A DNA stretch of 64,000 bases from Lederbergia citri (GTDB lineage Bacteria; Bacillota; Bacilli; Bacillales; Bacillaceae_C), in NCBI RefSeq assembly GCF_018343625.1, contig NZ_JAGYPG010000001.1, forward strand, positions 126,342-190,341, read 5' to 3'. Under the pieces are notes generated by a model. It was given only the letters and a program-made list of their open reading frames with translations, ran no database searches and was not told the DNA's origin. The position numbers and the translations under genes are program-made. Shown in pieces: positions 42,378 to 54,468 of the stretch (position 1 is its first letter; each line of letters opens with the position of its first letter).

Positions 42378-44984
42378 ATGGACTTAAGTAAAATGACTAC
42401 GACAATGCAAGAAGCTTTTGCAGAAGCGCAGCAAACTGCCATAAGATTAAATCATCCAGAGATTGATATTGCCCATTTATGGAAAGCTTTATCAGATAGA
42501 AATGATAGTCTCCTTAATAATTTATATGAGCACTTAGGAGTTGGGAAAAGTGCTCTTCAACATGAAATCAATCAACTCATTGATAAAAAGCCACAAGTAA
42601 CGGGAGAGGGAGTAAAAGGTGGGCAATACTTAAGCTCCGAAGTACAAGGTCTTATCAACAATGCGGAGAAGGAAAGGGAATCCTTTAAAGACGATTATTT
42701 ATCTATTGAACATTTTGCACTCGCCTTAATGGATCAGAAAAGAAATGAGGTTACAGTATTTCTTGTTCAACAAGGAATTACGAAACAAAATTTACGTACA
42801 GAAATTGAAAAAGTGAGAGGGGGACAGCGGGTGGTATCTCAAAATCCAGAAGCAACATATGAAGCGTTGAAAAAATACGGGAGGGATTTAGTAGCGGAAG
42901 TAAAATCCGGAAAGCTAGATCCAGTTATTGGCCGTGATAATGAAATTAGAAACGTGATTCGCATCCTTTCTAGAAAAACAAAAAACAATCCAGTGTTAAT
43001 TGGTGAACCAGGTGTCGGAAAAACGGCTATAGTTGAAGGTCTGGCACAACGAATTGTTAGGAAGGATGTACCTGAAGGGTTAAAAGATAAAACGATTTTT
43101 GCGTTAGATATGGGTGCACTTATTGCAGGTGCAAAATTTCGAGGGGAATTCGAAGAAAGATTAAAAGCTGTTTTACAAGAAATCAAGAAGAGTGAAGGAA
43201 AAATCCTACTGTTTATTGATGAAATCCATACGATTGTTGGTGCAGGTAAAGCAGAAGGATCGATGGATGCCGGAAATATGCTAAAGCCGATGCTTGCTAG
43301 AGGAGAACTGCATTGTATAGGAGCTACTACACTCGATGAATATCGGTTATATATAGAAAAGGATCCGGCACTTGAAAGACGCTTTCAAAAGGTTTTAGTT
43401 CCTGAGCCTACAGTTGAGGATACGATTTCGATTTTGCGTGGATTAAAGGAACGCTTTGAAATTCACCACGGTGTAAATATTCATGACAGAGCAATTGTTG
43501 CAGCAGCTACTTTGTCAGATCGTTATATTACTGATCGCTTTTTACCTGATAAGGCAATAGATCTTGTTGATGAAGCTTGCGCTAATATTCGCGTTGAAAT
43601 TGATTCGATGCCAAGTGAACTTGATGAAATAACAAGAAGAGTCATGCAGCTTGAAATTGAAGAAGCTGCACTCAGGAAAGAAGAAGATGAAGCAAGCAAG
43701 GCAAGGCTAGAAATTCTACAAAAAGAATTGGCTGATTTAAAAGAAAAAGCGAATGAAATGAGAGCAAGATGGCAGTCAGAGAAAGATGAAATTTTACAAA
43801 TAAAAGAGAAGCGTGAAGAACTAGAAAAGCTGCGTAGGGACTTGGAAGATGCGGAAAATGATTATGACTTAAATCGTGCAGCTGAACTTCGCCACGGAAA
43901 AATTCCTTCCGTAGAAAAAGAATTGAAGGCTTTAGAGGAGAATTTACAAAAGCATCAAGAAGACGAACACCGTTTAGTAAAAGAAGAAGTGACAGAAGAT
44001 GAAATTGCAGATATCGTTTCACGCTGGACAGGCATTCCTGTTTCAAAGCTTGTGGAAGGCGAAAGAGAAAAGCTTCTAAGACTTGAAAGTATTTTGCATA
44101 AACGGGTAATTGGACAAGACGAAGCAGTTGAACTTGTGAGCAATGCGGTACTTCGTGCAAGAGCGGGGATTAAAGATCCTAACCGTCCAATCGGTTCATT
44201 TATTTTCCTAGGACCAACGGGTGTCGGGAAAACTGAACTTGCAAAAGCACTAGCTGAAACACTATTTGATAGTGAAGAACATATGATTCGAATAGATATG
44301 TCTGAGTATATGGAAAAACACGCTGTATCGAGGCTAATTGGGGCTCCTCCCGGATATGTAGGATATGAAGAAGGAGGGCAGCTTACCGAAGCTGTCAGAA
44401 GAAAACCGTATTCTGTTATTTTGCTTGATGAAATAGAAAAGGCCCACCCTGAAGTATTTAATATTTTGCTGCAAGTGCTTGATGATGGCCGAATAACAGA
44501 TTCCCAAGGAAGACGAATTGATTTTAAAAACACAGTCATTATTATGACATCGAATATTGGCTCAGCCTTTTTATTAGAGCGTGAAAAAAATGAGGAGCAT
44601 ATCGACGAACATACGAAAGACCTCGTCATGAGCCAGCTGAGAGCTGCCTTTAAACCGGAGTTTCTAAATAGAGTGGATGATATTATTCTGTTTAAGCCAC
44701 TTACTCTGGAAAACATCAAAGGTATTGTAGGAAAGTTAGCAGAGGAATTGCAACTTCGTTTACGTGAACAAAGTATTCAATTAAAAATATCCGAAAGAGC
44801 AAAAGAGTTTGTCGCTCATGCAGCATACGACCCAGTATATGGTGCACGTCCATTAAAGAGGTATCTACAAAGCCAAATCGAAACAAGGCTGGCAAAGGAA
44901 ATTATTGCTGGACATGTCCGTCCGTATGATTCGATAATAATTGATGTAGAAAATGAAGTACTTACAGTGAATGTTCAAAAATAA
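42378..44984 (+). CDS. clpB: ClpB disaggregase chaperone
   Basis: 868 residues, full length. Order: N-terminal Clp repeat domain (1-145), AAA1 with Walker A GEPGVGKT (209-216), a middle coiled-coil domain (about 405-530, present and long, which separates ClpB from ClpA/C), and AAA2 with GPTGVGKT (612-619). With DnaK it rescues aggregated proteins. B. subtilis lacks clpB, whereas other Bacillus carry it near fabHF. No CtsR (GGTCAAA-type) or CIRCE operator was recognised in the 113-nt upstream gap. Confidence 0.96.
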   Translation: MDLSKMTTTMQEAFAEAQQTAIRLNHPEIDIAHLWKALSDRNDSLLNNLYEHLGVGKSALQHEINQLIDKKPQVTGEGVKGGQYLSSEVQGLINNAEKERESFKDDYLSIEHFALALMDQKRNEVTVFLVQQGITKQNLRTEIEKVRGGQRVVSQNPEATYEALKKYGRDLVAEVKSGKLDPVIGRDNEIRNVIRILSRKTKNNPVLIGEPGVGKTAIVEGLAQRIVRKDVPEGLKDKTIFALDMGALIAGAKFRGEFEERLKAVLQEIKKSEGKILLFIDEIHTIVGAGKAEGSMDAGNMLKPMLARGELHCIGATTLDEYRLYIEKDPALERRFQKVLVPEPTVEDTISILRGLKERFEIHHGVNIHDRAIVAAATLSDRYITDRFLPDKAIDLVDEACANIRVEIDSMPSELDEITRRVMQLEIEEAALRKEEDEASKARLEILQKELADLKEKANEMRARWQSEKDEILQIKEKREELEKLRRDLEDAENDYDLNRAAELRHGKIPSVEKELKALEENLQKHQEDEHRLVKEEVTEDEIADIVSRWTGIPVSKLVEGEREKLLRLESILHKRVIGQDEAVELVSNAVLRARAGIKDPNRPIGSFIFLGPTGVGKTELAKALAETLFDSEEHMIRIDMSEYMEKHAVSRLIGAPPGYVGYEEGGQLTEAVRRKPYSVILLDEIEKAHPEVFNILLQVLDDGRITDSQGRRIDFKNTVIIMTSNIGSAFLLEREKNEEHIDEHTKDLVMSQLRAAFKPEFLNRVDDIILFKPLTLENIKGIVGKLAEELQLRLREQSIQLKISERAKEFVAHAAYDPVYGARPLKRYLQSQIETRLAKEIIAGHVRPYDSIIIDVENEVLTVNVQK

Positions 44985-45022
44985 AAAATGGGGAAGGAGT
45001 AATATACTCCTTTCCCATTTTT
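44984..45022. terminator. Bidirectional terminator between clpB and the DUF2929 gene
   Basis: A 17-bp stem, AAAAATGGGGAAGGAGT (44984-45000) with ACTCCTTTCCCATTTTT (45006-45022), has A/T runs on both sides and serves the two convergent genes. Confidence 0.9.
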
Positions 45023-45215
45023 AATGTTCCTCTGCAGATGCAGGAGCTGGAAGAATGGATGAAATAATAAGTACTAATATATAAGCACCAATTCCATATA
45101 TGGATGCCATTTTAAAATCATACTCAGCGGATAACATTGATCCTGCTACGTAAGTTAACATATGGACAAGAATAAAAGTCCATATAAAACCCCAAAGATA
45201 TTTCATAAGATTCAC
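45021..45215 (-). CDS. DUF2929-family small membrane protein (YjzD-like)
   Basis: 64 residues with two membrane segments (about 5-27 and 36-56). It begins MKYLWGFIWTFILVHMLTYV when started at the internal ATG at residue 3, and ends in an acidic tail. Size and pattern fit the DUF2929 family found near fabH in Bacillus. Function unknown. Confidence 0.8.
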   Translation of the reverse strand: MNLMKYLWGFIWTFILVHMLTYVAGSMLSAEYDFKMASIYGIGAYILVLIISSILPAPASAEEH

Positions 45216-45385
45216 CCCAATTCAACATAGCATATATGTAAAAGTTATTTTTACTTCATGGATATACCTATAAAATCATACCATACATAACAGTAATGTA
45301 AAAGTGATAATTCTGTGATCTAGGTAATCCTCCCATCCACTTGCATAGGATGTAAATAAGGGTAATTTGAAAGGAGATGGATCGT

Positions 45386-45967
45386 ATGAAGTCCGCGGTG
45401 GTATTTTCTGCTAGACAACTTCTTGGATATGAATTTTGCGTTCAATTACTTGAGAAAGGATATACAGTTTTTGCTGAAGATTTTATGGAGTGGCAAAATG
45501 AGGATCATGAAGAAAAATGGCTTTTTATTGGTAGAAATGCCAATCTACAATATAATCAATTGGATGATTTATTAAGTGCTAAACAAAATAAGTATATTGA
45601 CTATGTGTTTATTCCGCTTCCTGATTTTTACTCTAGAGATTTTCCACAAATTCAAAAACAATTCATCGATTTATTAAAAAACATCACTAAAGATGAAGCA
45701 ATTTCTCAATCAAATTTCATTATTATACAACCATCAGCGATTCATTATAGAAATTCATATTTTTATAATGAAATAGAAAAGGTTAAATCGGAAATACACG
45801 AGAGAGGAACTATGGTTATGGAATATTATGTCCCTGTAGACGAACAAGATACTTTTCTTTTATTTACATCTAAATTGAATGAAAAATGGAGCACATTGGA
45901 TTTAACATCTTCAATCGCAAATGAAATCATTTGTCATGTAGAAAACAGCATATATACAAAAAAATAA
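45386..45967 (+). CDS. YjaV-like protein of unknown function
   Basis: 193 residues with an N-terminal Rossmann-like stretch (AVVFSARQLLGYEFC) and no signal peptide. Placement before fabH suggests the YjaV-type protein of B. subtilis, which sits near med/comZ; the similarity is remembered, not computed. ATG 45386 follows AAAGGAGATGG at 6 nt; an ATG at 45377 lies inside that site. med and comZ are not found downstream here. Confidence 0.7.
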   Translation: MKSAVVFSARQLLGYEFCVQLLEKGYTVFAEDFMEWQNEDHEEKWLFIGRNANLQYNQLDDLLSAKQNKYIDYVFIPLPDFYSRDFPQIQKQFIDLLKNITKDEAISQSNFIIIQPSAIHYRNSYFYNEIEKVKSEIHERGTMVMEYYVPVDEQDTFLLFTSKLNEKWSTLDLTSSIANEIICHVENSIYTKK

Positions 45968-46107
45968 TCGTTATAGTTATTATTCTTTTCAGTCATAAAG
46001 TGGTACGCTAAGAATGTAAGTGAAAATAAGAAAGGATTGATCATTGGACAAGTGTTGCACTAATACATAAAATGAGAATCAACCTAATAAATATGAACCC
46101 GACCTGA

Positions 46108-46153
46108 TTTACAAGAATTATCTCCGATGATATAATTAGTACCAAGTCTTAAT
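46108..46153 (+). promoter_or_regulatory. Sigma-A promoter with FapR operator for fabH-fabF
   Basis: TTTACA (46108-46113) and TATAAT (46131-46136) are 17 bp apart. Overlapping the -10, ATTAGTACCAAGTCTTAAT (46135-46153) matches the left half of the FapR palindrome ATTAGTACCTGATACTAAT perfectly and the right half partly. FapR with malonyl-CoA controls fab genes in Bacillus. Confidence 0.8.
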
Positions 46154-46197
46154 ATATGATATTAATTTTATGTTTAATGAAGGTAGGGATCAGCTAC

Positions 46198-47130
46198 ATG
46201 AATGCTGGGATAATCGGGATTGGAAAATATGTTCCTGAAAAGGTCTTAACGAATACTGACTTGGAAAAGATGGTGGATACTTCAGACGAATGGATCAGGA
46301 CAAGAACAGGCATCGAAGAAAGAAGAATCGCCACCGATGATATAGATACATCTGATATGGCTTATATAGCTGCGCAAGAAGCAATAAAAAATGCCGGATT
46401 ATCTCCTGAAGATATTGACATGATTTTAGTTGCAACAGTCACGCCTGATCGGCCATTTCCTACCGTTTCGTGTATGCTGCAAGCGAAATTGGGGTGTGCG
46501 AAGGCTTCGGCAATGGATCTTAGCGCTGCTTGTGCAGGCTTTATGTACGGTATCGCTACAGCAAAACAGTTTATCGAAAATGGTGCGTTTAAACATATAT
46601 TAATCATTGGTGCTGAAAAACTTTCAAAAATAACGGATTGGAATGATCGCAACACTGCTGTTTTGTTTGGAGATGGTGCCGGCGCGGTTGTAATGGGGCC
46701 AGTTTCAGATGGTAGAGGAGTTCTATCGTTTGAATTGGGAGCAGATGGTACAGGCGGAAATTACCTCTATCAAGAAGAATTTATTATGATGAATGGCAGA
46801 GAAGTTTTTAAGTTTGCGGTAAGGCAAATGGGAGAATCATCCGTAAATGTTATTGAGAAAGCTGGTCTATCAAAAGATGATGTGGACTTTTTAATTCCGC
46901 ATCAAGCTAATATTAGAATTATGGAAGCTGCAAGACAGCGATTAGATCTTCCGGAAGAAAAAATGTCCAAAACAATTCATAAATACGGTAACACTTCCTC
47001 CGCATCCATTCCGATGGCGCTTGCGGATGAGTTGGAAGCAGGAAAAATTAAAGATGATGATATAATTGTGATGGTCGGTTTTGGCGGCGGTCTAACATGG
47101 GGCGCAGTTGCCATAAAATGGGGACGTTAA
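46198..47130 (+). CDS. fabH: Beta-ketoacyl-ACP synthase III
   Basis: 310 residues. Starts fatty-acid synthesis by condensing acyl-CoA with malonyl-ACP. Catalytic triad Cys 112 (ACAGF), His 235 (IPHQANIR) and Asn 265 (YGNTSSAS) are all present. ATG 46198 gives the normal N-terminus [14 protein letters not shown]; the frame extends 42 nt upstream into the promoter/operator. Co-transcribed with fabF (44-nt gap). Under a FapR-type operator. Confidence 0.96.
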   Translation: MNAGIIGIGKYVPEKVLTNTDLEKMVDTSDEWIRTRTGIEERRIATDDIDTSDMAYIAAQEAIKNAGLSPEDIDMILVATVTPDRPFPTVSCMLQAKLGCAKASAMDLSAACAGFMYGIATAKQFIENGAFKHILIIGAEKLSKITDWNDRNTAVLFGDGAGAVVMGPVSDGRGVLSFELGADGTGGNYLYQEEFIMMNGREVFKFAVRQMGESSVNVIEKAGLSKDDVDFLIPHQANIRIMEAARQRLDLPEEKMSKTIHKYGNTSSASIPMALADELEAGKIKDDDIIVMVGFGGGLTWGAVAIKWGR

Positions 47131-47174
47131 ATTTATTAAAATCTTCTTTGTTTATTTATAGGAGCTGATAAAGG

Positions 47175-48410
47175 ATGAAGAAAAGAGTTGTCGTAACAGG
47201 AATAGGAGCAGTTTCACCTGTAGGAAATGATGCAATGTCATCATGGCATAATGTTATCGCAGGAAAGTCTGGAATTGGTCCATTAACAAGATTAGATCCT
47301 GAACAATTTTCTGCAAAAGTTGCAGCAGAAGTAAAAGATTTTGATATTGAAAAGTATGTTGAAAGAAAAGAAGCCCGCAAAATGGACCGTTTTACCCATT
47401 ATGCGTTAGCGGCTGCACTTATGGCTGTTGAGGATGCTAACTTAACAATTGATGAGAGTAATGCTGATCGCATAGGAGTTTGGATTGGGTCCGGAATTGG
47501 TGGAATGGAAACATTTGAAAACCAATTTGAAACATTCCAGAAAAGAGGATATCGTCGTGTAAGTCCATTCTTTGTACCAATGATGATACCGGATATGGCT
47601 ACAGGGCAAGTTTCCATCTATCTTGGAGCAAAAGGAGTCAACTCTTGTACGGTTACGGCTTGTGCAACAGGTACAAATTCAATTGGTGATGCTTTTAAAG
47701 TTATCCAACGTGGTGACGCTGTTGCCATGATTGCTGGAGGAGCTGAAGCACCGATTACCCAAATGTCTGTAGCTGGATTTTGTGCAAATACGGCATTATC
47801 AACAAATCCTGATCCTCAAACAGCAAGCAGACCATTCGATTTGAACCGTGACGGTTTTGTAATTGGTGAAGGAGCTGGAATTGTTGTTCTAGAAGAATTG
47901 GAACATGCATTAAGTCGCGGCGCCACGATTTATGCAGAAATCGTTGGTTACGGTTCAACAGGAGATGCTCATCATATTACAGCACCAGCTCCAGGTGGAG
48001 AAGGTGGAGTACGCGCAATGAGGATAGCTCTCCAAGATGGTGGTCTTACACCTGAGGATATTGATTACATCAATGCCCATGGTACTAGCACTGAGTATAA
48101 CGATAAATACGAAACGATGGCGATAAAAGAAGTTTTTGGTGAGCATGCATATAAACTAGCGGTGAGTTCAACAAAATCGATGACAGGACACCTTCTAGGA
48201 GCAGCGGGTGGTGTTGAAGCCATTTTCTCAGTGTTGGCTATAAAAGAAGGCATTCTACCACCAACGATGAATTATGAAACACCAGATCCAGAATGTGACC
48301 TCGATTATGTTACAAATGAGGCAAGAAAAGCTGAGGTTAAAGCAGTCATAAGTAATTCACTAGGATTTGGCGGACATAACGCAACCATTGCCTTTAAAAA
48401 ATATGAATAA
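47175..48410 (+). CDS. fabF: Beta-ketoacyl-ACP synthase II
   Basis: 411 residues. Elongating condensing enzyme with Cys 163 (TACATGTNS), His 302 (NAHGTST) and His 339 ([10 protein letters not shown]). Same length as Bacillus FabF. ATG 47175 lies downstream of AGGAGCTGATAAAGG. Ends the fab operon before a strong terminator. Confidence 0.97.
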   Translation: MKKRVVVTGIGAVSPVGNDAMSSWHNVIAGKSGIGPLTRLDPEQFSAKVAAEVKDFDIEKYVERKEARKMDRFTHYALAAALMAVEDANLTIDESNADRIGVWIGSGIGGMETFENQFETFQKRGYRRVSPFFVPMMIPDMATGQVSIYLGAKGVNSCTVTACATGTNSIGDAFKVIQRGDAVAMIAGGAEAPITQMSVAGFCANTALSTNPDPQTASRPFDLNRDGFVIGEGAGIVVLEELEHALSRGATIYAEIVGYGSTGDAHHITAPAPGGEGGVRAMRIALQDGGLTPEDIDYINAHGTSTEYNDKYETMAIKEVFGEHAYKLAVSSTKSMTGHLLGAAGGVEAIFSVLAIKEGILPPTMNYETPDPECDLDYVTNEARKAEVKAVISNSLGFGGHNATIAFKKYE

Positions 48411-48476
48411 GCAACTAAAGCGCAGGAACTTATCCAAAAAGAATTGAAAAGTTTCCAATTAATAAATGTCCTAACG

Positions 48477-48510
48477 AAAAAACACGATCAAAATGGTCGT
48501 GTTTTTTTGC
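48477..48510 (+). terminator. Terminator after fabF
   Basis: ACACGATCA and TGGTCGTGT pair around AAA; preceded by an A run and followed by seven T residues. Confidence 0.88.
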
Positions 48511-48581
48511 ATCTACTTAGCTAAAACCATGTACCTCCCTCTTAATTGTTTAATAACATAACAAAAGGAGGCGATGGTAAC

Positions 48582-49373
48582 ATGGGAGTAATCGAAACTG
48601 ATAAATGGCTTGAGGATTACTTTAATCAGCCTTGGGAAATGGGAAGGCTAGCTAAACCAGATGTCAAGGATGCTGAAGATTTTTATGAATACTTAACAAA
48701 GTTTGGCATGTACAGACCATCACGTAATGCATTTTATATTTTAAATAAATTAAAAGAAGAAAATGTATGGGAGAAAATTAATAAAATATACTTGAAGTAT
48801 CGTAAAAAATGGAATGGCCCTGCTGTAGATATTTATATTTTCCCCATCAATCAGCAAACTTCATTATTTCGAAGGCGCAATAACGGTCGTTCCGGACTGG
48901 CTTTTCATGATAAATTATTTTTATTCATTTCTGATGGACTTGATGAAAAAGAGCTAGAAGCTCTCTTTGTTCATGAGTATCATCATTCCGCGAGGTTGAG
49001 CAGGCTAAATAAGAGAAGTAGCGAGTATACGTTATTGGATTCAATTTTATTTGAAGGATTTGCAGAATTAGCAGTTCTAAACAGTTGTGGGACCCAATAT
49101 TTGGCGCCATGGACGAAACTATATACAAAAGCAAGACTTAAAAATGATTTGGAACATATGTACAAACCAAATTTTTATATAACCCGAAAAGATCCTGAAC
49201 ATGATGAACTATTATTTGGAAGAAGAGGCATCCCATTAATGCTAGGTTACGCGGTTGGGTTTGAATTGGCTAAAGGCTACGTGAGGCGAAACAAAATTAC
49301 TATTCATGATACATTTATGATTCCTTCTAAAAAGGTCCTAACCAATAATGAATTTTATGAATCCCCCAGCTAA
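48582..49373 (+). CDS. yjaZ: YjaZ-family DUF2268 putative Zn-protease
   Basis: 263 residues. The HEYHH zinc-binding motif (in FVHEYHHSARL) and a downstream Glu in FEGFAELAV give a gluzincin-like active site. No signal peptide. ATG 48582 is placed after AAAGGAGGCG; a longer in-frame reading from 48546 starts upstream of that site. As in B. subtilis it follows fabF. The app oligopeptide transporter operon that comes next in B. subtilis is absent. Substrate unknown. Confidence 0.88.
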   Translation: MGVIETDKWLEDYFNQPWEMGRLAKPDVKDAEDFYEYLTKFGMYRPSRNAFYILNKLKEENVWEKINKIYLKYRKKWNGPAVDIYIFPINQQTSLFRRRNNGRSGLAFHDKLFLFISDGLDEKELEALFVHEYHHSARLSRLNKRSSEYTLLDSILFEGFAELAVLNSCGTQYLAPWTKLYTKARLKNDLEHMYKPNFYITRKDPEHDELLFGRRGIPLMLGYAVGFELAKGYVRRNKITIHDTFMIPSKKVLTNNEFYESPS

Positions 49374-49374
49374 T

Positions 49375-49405
49375 AGCCTTCCTAACGAGGAGGGCTTTTC
49401 TTTTT
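49375..49405 (+). terminator. Terminator after yjaZ
   Basis: AGCCTTCCT (49375-49383) pairs with AGGAGGGCT (49388-49396, one G-U), then TTTTCTTTTTC. Confidence 0.85.
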
Positions 49406-49466
49406 CTTGCATGTCCAATTAGGGTTGTACATATATTCAAAATAAGATGGCCATGGAATAATAAGG

Positions 49467-49703
49467 ATGTGCAAAGCTATGTTGTTTCGAGGATTAATGT
49501 TGTTAATAGGCTTTGGCTTTGCTGTATCGGGTGGTGTCAGCCTAATTGGCTATTTAAATTTAATTACGATGGGCAACACCTTAATTGACTATCTCGTTTT
49601 TATTGCCAAGAGGCCAGAGTGTTATTTATTGCCTATCGGGATCATAATGATTACCAGTTCCATATTTTATAGCGATGAGAAAAAAAGCAATGACCAGATT
49701 TAA
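49467..49703 (+). CDS. Small membrane protein of unknown function
   Basis: 78 residues with two hydrophobic segments (about 8-30 and 52-68) and a charged tail EKKSNDQI. The ribosome binding site is poor (AAGG just before ATG 49467); ATG 49479 gives a 74-residue version starting MLFRGLMLL and may be the true start. Lies between yjaZ and yjbA. Not recognised. Confidence 0.65.
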   Translation: MCKAMLFRGLMLLIGFGFAVSGGVSLIGYLNLITMGNTLIDYLVFIAKRPECYLLPIGIIMITSSIFYSDEKKSNDQI

Positions 49704-49768
49704 GAGGAATAATTTAACTTCACCCTGCCTATACTGATTGACAAAAGGTTATGAAGTGAGGGATAAGG

Positions 49769-50518
49769 ATGCTATATCTTCATGATGTTTGGGTAAATTG
49801 GTTTGAAGGGGAGGAAAACGGCTATAATGTTTGCCATTTTCATGAATGGCGCAGGGGAGAAGATGTCATCGAACTCCTTGATCAAGTACCATTATTGTTG
49901 ATAGAGCCGGTCCTCTTCTACTACATAGAAAATAACATGGCGGAATTGCCTCAAACATTATTAAATGATGTTTATAAAAAAGCATATTTAAGAAAAAATC
50001 ATGAACGCATTCAACTAGAATATTGTTTTGTCGTCACAGATGGAAAAGGAATATTGGCAGTGGATACGATTGGTTATTCGATTCCACTCCGTAAAAGTAG
50101 ATTGATTCCTCGTCAAGAACAGCTTGTATATGAAATGACGATGAAGAATGAACCGTTTCCTTATAAATTTAATAAAGAAATTAGTAACAAGGAACACCAT
50201 ATTTTATCACCTGAGCCAGAATTGATGTATGGTTTAACACGGAAGGAACGACAATTGAAGCACTTATTGTTTATGGCGTTAGATCAACTCTATTCTTCTA
50301 AAAATACCCCAGAAATTCGTTATTGGTATACTGAATGGGCTCCTAATAAATACAATGAAATCCAATCGATGGATTTTGATGAGGTTTGGAATTGTCTTTA
50401 TGAAGAAATGAAAGTAGGTTGGTCCGAAAAACACCTAATGCTTTGTGAAAACCTTATAAAAGGTCAACCATTCTTTGAAAAGCTCTGGGATATGGAATGT
50501 GATTCAAAAGTGAACTAG
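49769..50518 (+). CDS. yjbA: YjbA-family (DUF3603) protein
   Basis: 249 residues, beginning [20 protein letters not shown], which is characteristic of the DUF3603/YjbA family, and with the same length as the B. subtilis protein. No signal peptide or membrane segment. It sits next to trpS as in B. subtilis. Function unknown. Confidence 0.88.
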   Translation: MLYLHDVWVNWFEGEENGYNVCHFHEWRRGEDVIELLDQVPLLLIEPVLFYYIENNMAELPQTLLNDVYKKAYLRKNHERIQLEYCFVVTDGKGILAVDTIGYSIPLRKSRLIPRQEQLVYEMTMKNEPFPYKFNKEISNKEHHILSPEPELMYGLTRKERQLKHLLFMALDQLYSSKNTPEIRYWYTEWAPNKYNEIQSMDFDEVWNCLYEEMKVGWSEKHLMLCENLIKGQPFFEKLWDMECDSKVN

Positions 50519-50530
50519 TTTTGGAAAAAG

Positions 50531-50566
50531 AAAAGAGCCAACTCCCTTTGAGATAGGCTCTTTTAC
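50531..50566 (+). terminator. Terminator after yjbA
   Basis: AAAAGAGCC (50531-50539) pairs with GGCTCTTTT (50556-50564); the T run is short. Confidence 0.75.
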
Positions 50567-50626
50567 GTTATTTTTAAGGAAATTATAAATTGAAAACTTT
50601 GTGGTTATCTTTCTAGGAAATAGTTC

Positions 50627-50868
50627 CGTTCAGCTCCAGCGCCTATCGACTAGCAAACTTCTTGTCCTTCTCTTTTGCGTAAGTCAACATCGGCTCGCCA
50701 ATTGTCTAGCTACAGGCGCCTTCCGCTTTTCGTGGCTCACCGTGTTTAGTTTATCTCAGTCGAAGGCCAAAGGAGGAACGTCGACTAAAATCGCCACGTC
50801 CTGTGGCGACGTCGACGGATCCACATCCTGTGGGCCTTTACTTCGATAAACAGGCGCTTACGCTTTTG
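50627..50868 (+). repeat. Intergenic palindromic repeat (copy R7) with apical insert and two modules
   Basis: It starts CCGTTCAGCTCCAGCGCC and ends CAGGCGCTTACGCTTTTG. At the hairpin apex, between GCCA and TGGC, lies a 32-nt insert (50701-50732) made of a TTGTCTAGCT end joined to an ACAGGCGCCTTCCGCTTTTC end, i.e. an internally deleted element of similar type. Two ACGTCGAC/CCAC-TCCTGTGG modules occur at 50778-50836. It fills most of the 354-base gap between yjbA and trpS. Confidence 0.85.
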
Positions 50869-50872
50869 TACT

Positions 50873-51984
<1,112 letters not shown>

Positions 51985-52124
51985 GCCAGGCCAAAAGAAT
52001 CAACTTCATAATTTATCTATAATCAGCCATTAAAACAATATCAATTCATTATAATCCTTGTTAAAATGGAATAGGACAAAAAATCATATATAATGACAAG
52101 AACCGCAAAAGGGAGAGAGATTCG

Positions 52125-53336
52125 TTGAAATACTTAAAGGTAATAACAGTTGCTGGACTTGCAGCTTCGTTATTATGGCAAATTCCAATTACAGCTACTA
52201 AGGCCGAAGAAGTTGTAAAGGTAAAAACTCATGAAATTAGAAAGCTATCTGTACAGAATAAGATATTACACGACGATCTTCCTCGGTTTGTATTTAATTC
52301 GGGACGCCATTTTGAATATCCCGATGCAGTTAGAGGGATATATGTAACAGGCCATTCAGCCGGAGGAAGCCGATTTAATGATTTAGTCAAATTAGTAGAT
52401 AATACAGAACTGAATGCTATGGTCATTGATGTGAAGGATGACTGGGGACAAATTACATATAAACTTCCAAAGGATTCTCCATTTGCTCATTTAGCACAAA
52501 ATTATATTAATGATCCGAAAAAAATGCTCGACGTTTTGGAAGAAAAGCAAATCTATCCAATCGCTAGAATAGTAGTATTTAAGGATTCAACATTACCTAA
52601 AACAAGACCTGACCTTTCGTTTATGGATGGGAAAAAAATATGGGTAAACGGTAGAGGCGAATCGTTTGTCAACCCCTTTTTAAAAGAAGTGTGGGATTAC
52701 AATGTCGATATCGCTATTGAAGCTGCAAAGTTAGGGTTCCAAGAAATTCAATTCGATTACGTCCGTTTTCCAGAAGGGTTTGAAAAGAGAGATAATCAAT
52801 TGAAATATGGACATGGAGACTATAAAGATTCAAAGGAAGACAATGTTCAAAAAAGGGTTCATGCCGTTACAGACTTTGTGGCATATGCTAAAGAAAGGCT
52901 TGAACAGTATGGGGTAAAAGTATCTGTTGATATTTTTGGGTACACCGCCACCTTGCCAGAAGCTCCCGGAATTGGACAAAACTTTTCCAAAATCTCTGAA
53001 CATGTTGATGTTATTTCATCCATGATCTATCCGAGTCATTGGACATCATATTTTGGTATTGCCAAACCAGATTTAGAACCTTATAACTTAGTAAGGGAAT
53101 ATGCAAAATTGGAGAAGTCTAAGCTAAACGAATTGAAAAATCCTCCTATTTCTCGTCCTTGGCTTCAAGATTTTACAGCATCCTATTTAGGTGCAGGCAA
53201 TTATCAAGTATACGGTAAAGAGCAGGTAGAGTCTCAGATAAAAGCTCTTCATGACGAAGGTATTAACGAATATTTACTTTGGAATGCTGGGAATAAATAC
53301 TCGCCGAACGTTGATTATACAATGGAAAAAAAATAG
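52125..53336 (+). CDS. DUF4015 putative glycoside hydrolase, secreted
   Basis: 403 residues. Signal peptide (KYLKVITVAGLAASLLW, then ITATKAEE), followed by a TIM-barrel-like DUF4015 domain with VRGIYVTGHSAGG, AMVIDVKDDWG, EIQFDYVRFPEG and DVFGYT-like motifs. The Asp/Arg cluster in QFDYVRFP is the likely active site. TTG 52125 follows GGGAGAGAGA. Family members are predicted cell-wall or polysaccharide glycosidases. Monocistronic, between trpS and spx. Confidence 0.85.
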   Translation: MKYLKVITVAGLAASLLWQIPITATKAEEVVKVKTHEIRKLSVQNKILHDDLPRFVFNSGRHFEYPDAVRGIYVTGHSAGGSRFNDLVKLVDNTELNAMVIDVKDDWGQITYKLPKDSPFAHLAQNYINDPKKMLDVLEEKQIYPIARIVVFKDSTLPKTRPDLSFMDGKKIWVNGRGESFVNPFLKEVWDYNVDIAIEAAKLGFQEIQFDYVRFPEGFEKRDNQLKYGHGDYKDSKEDNVQKRVHAVTDFVAYAKERLEQYGVKVSVDIFGYTATLPEAPGIGQNFSKISEHVDVISSMIYPSHWTSYFGIAKPDLEPYNLVREYAKLEKSKLNELKNPPISRPWLQDFTASYLGAGNYQVYGKEQVESQIKALHDEGINEYLLWNAGNKYSPNVDYTMEKK

Positions 53337-53338
53337 TG

Positions 53339-53365
53339 CCGAAATGATTTTCGGTTTTTTTTTCT
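53339..53365 (+). terminator. Terminator after the DUF4015 gene
   Basis: CCGAAA and TTTCGG pair around ATGAT, followed by nine T residues. Confidence 0.85.
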
Positions 53366-53520
53366 TTAATTGGAAACGATAATTTAAAGAAATGGTAATA
53401 AAAAATTCATATTATTTGTTTAAAATAAGTTCGGTGGTGGTAAACAAAAATACAATGTGATAGGACTATAACAGCATTACATATTTCATAGTAACAGATT
53501 ATTAAAATCCTTAAAAAACC

Positions 53521-53549
53521 TATTCATTCAACGTGGAATAGTGTATAAT
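53521..53549 (+). promoter_or_regulatory. Candidate sigma-A promoter of spx
   Basis: TATTCA (53521-53526) and TATAAT (53544-53549) are 17 bp apart, with a 148-nt leader to spx. The rest of the 361-base gap 53337-53697 is A/T-rich and holds only the preceding terminator. spx is multiply promoted in B. subtilis, so other promoters may be hidden here. Confidence 0.45.
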
Positions 53550-53697
53550 ACGTTAAGAGGGGTGTTTCTATATTAAGCAATTTTTTTGAATATAACCGAC
53601 AAAAATCGTTAAATATTGAAACATTAATTCTAAATTCTGTTATATAAGGACACTTTATAAAGAATTTAATTCTTAAAAAAGGAGTGTGATTTGTATT

Positions 53698-54093
53698 ATG
53701 GTAACATTGTACACATCACCAAGTTGCACATCATGTAGAAAAGCAAGACTTTGGCTTGAGGAACAAAGCATTCCATATAAAGAAAGAAATATTTTCTCTG
53801 AACCACTTAGCTTGGAAGAAATAAAGGAAATCTTAAGGATGACTGAAGATGGAACAGACGAAATCATCTCAACACGTTCAAAGATTTTTCAAAAGCTTAA
53901 CATAGATTTAGATTCGTTGCCACTTCAACAATTGTATGATCTAATCCAAAAAAATCCTGGATTATTAAGAAGACCTATCATATTGGATGAAAAACGACTC
54001 CAAGTCGGATATAACGAGGATGAAATCAGACGCTTCCTTCCTAGGAAGGTAAGAACATATCAGTTGCGTGAAGCACAGAAAATGGTAAATTAA
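53698..54093 (+). CDS. spx: Transcriptional regulator Spx
   Basis: 131 residues, ArsC-like fold. The redox switch Cys 10-Cys 13 (SPSCTSC) is intact, as is [10 protein letters not shown]. Spx binds the RNA polymerase alpha C-terminal domain under disulphide stress. ATG 53698 follows AAAAAAGGAGTG; a longer reading from 53686 lacks a binding site. Proteolysis partners MecA-like and SpxH are encoded within 6 kb, as in B. subtilis. Confidence 0.96.
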   Translation: MVTLYTSPSCTSCRKARLWLEEQSIPYKERNIFSEPLSLEEIKEILRMTEDGTDEIISTRSKIFQKLNIDLDSLPLQQLYDLIQKNPGLLRRPIILDEKRLQVGYNEDEIRRFLPRKVRTYQLREAQKMVN

Positions 54094-54103
54094 GAAATAT
54101 GGT

Positions 54104-54150
54104 AAAGGGGGCTGTTCCTATAAGCCGATAAGGGGCAGGCCTCTTTCTTT
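54104..54150 (+). terminator. Probable terminator after spx
   Basis: AAAGGGGGCTG (54104-54114) pairs imperfectly with CAGGCCTCTTT (54136-54146), followed by CTTTATAG. Confidence 0.55.
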
Positions 54151-54180
54151 ATAGAGTTTTATTACTAACTGCTTTATTAA

Positions 54181-54468
54181 TGTCCAACTCTAGCGCCTAT
54201 CGATTATCAAATTTCTAGTCCTTCTCCCTATGATAAGTCAACATCGATTCTATGCAGCTGCAGGCGCGAGCACTTCGCGGTCAAATAACCTGAGTGAGTA
54301 AAGTAATAGAGCGAATTTTTTGACTCTGAACATTGCTTGTTGGTGCTTATAAGGCACCCTCTGCTTCGTGTTTCCTTTATCTCAGTCGAAGGCCGAAAAA
54401 GAACGTCGACTAAAAACGCCACTTCCTGTGGGCCCGTTCGTCGATGGGCGAGGCACCTACGCTTTTCT
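54181..54468 (+). repeat. Intergenic palindromic repeat (copy R9) with apical insert
   Basis: It starts TGTCCAACTCTAGCGCC and ends GAGGCACCTACGCTTTTCTT. The apex (about 54249-54366) holds an inserted segment with GCAGGCGCGAGCACTTCGCG, TCAAATAACCTGAGT...TCTGAACATTGCTTGT and TGGTGCTTATAAGGCACC. One ACGTCGAC/CCAC-TCCTGTGG module follows. It is directly followed by copy R10 in the same orientation. Together they fill the 762-base gap 54094-54855, whose last ~225 bases are A/T-rich mecA upstream sequence. Confidence 0.85.

Noticed and set aside
43955..44719. 254-codon frame on the minus strand within clpB
   Set aside because: Antisense to the conserved AAA2 region; Ser-rich composition is the shadow of clpB codons.
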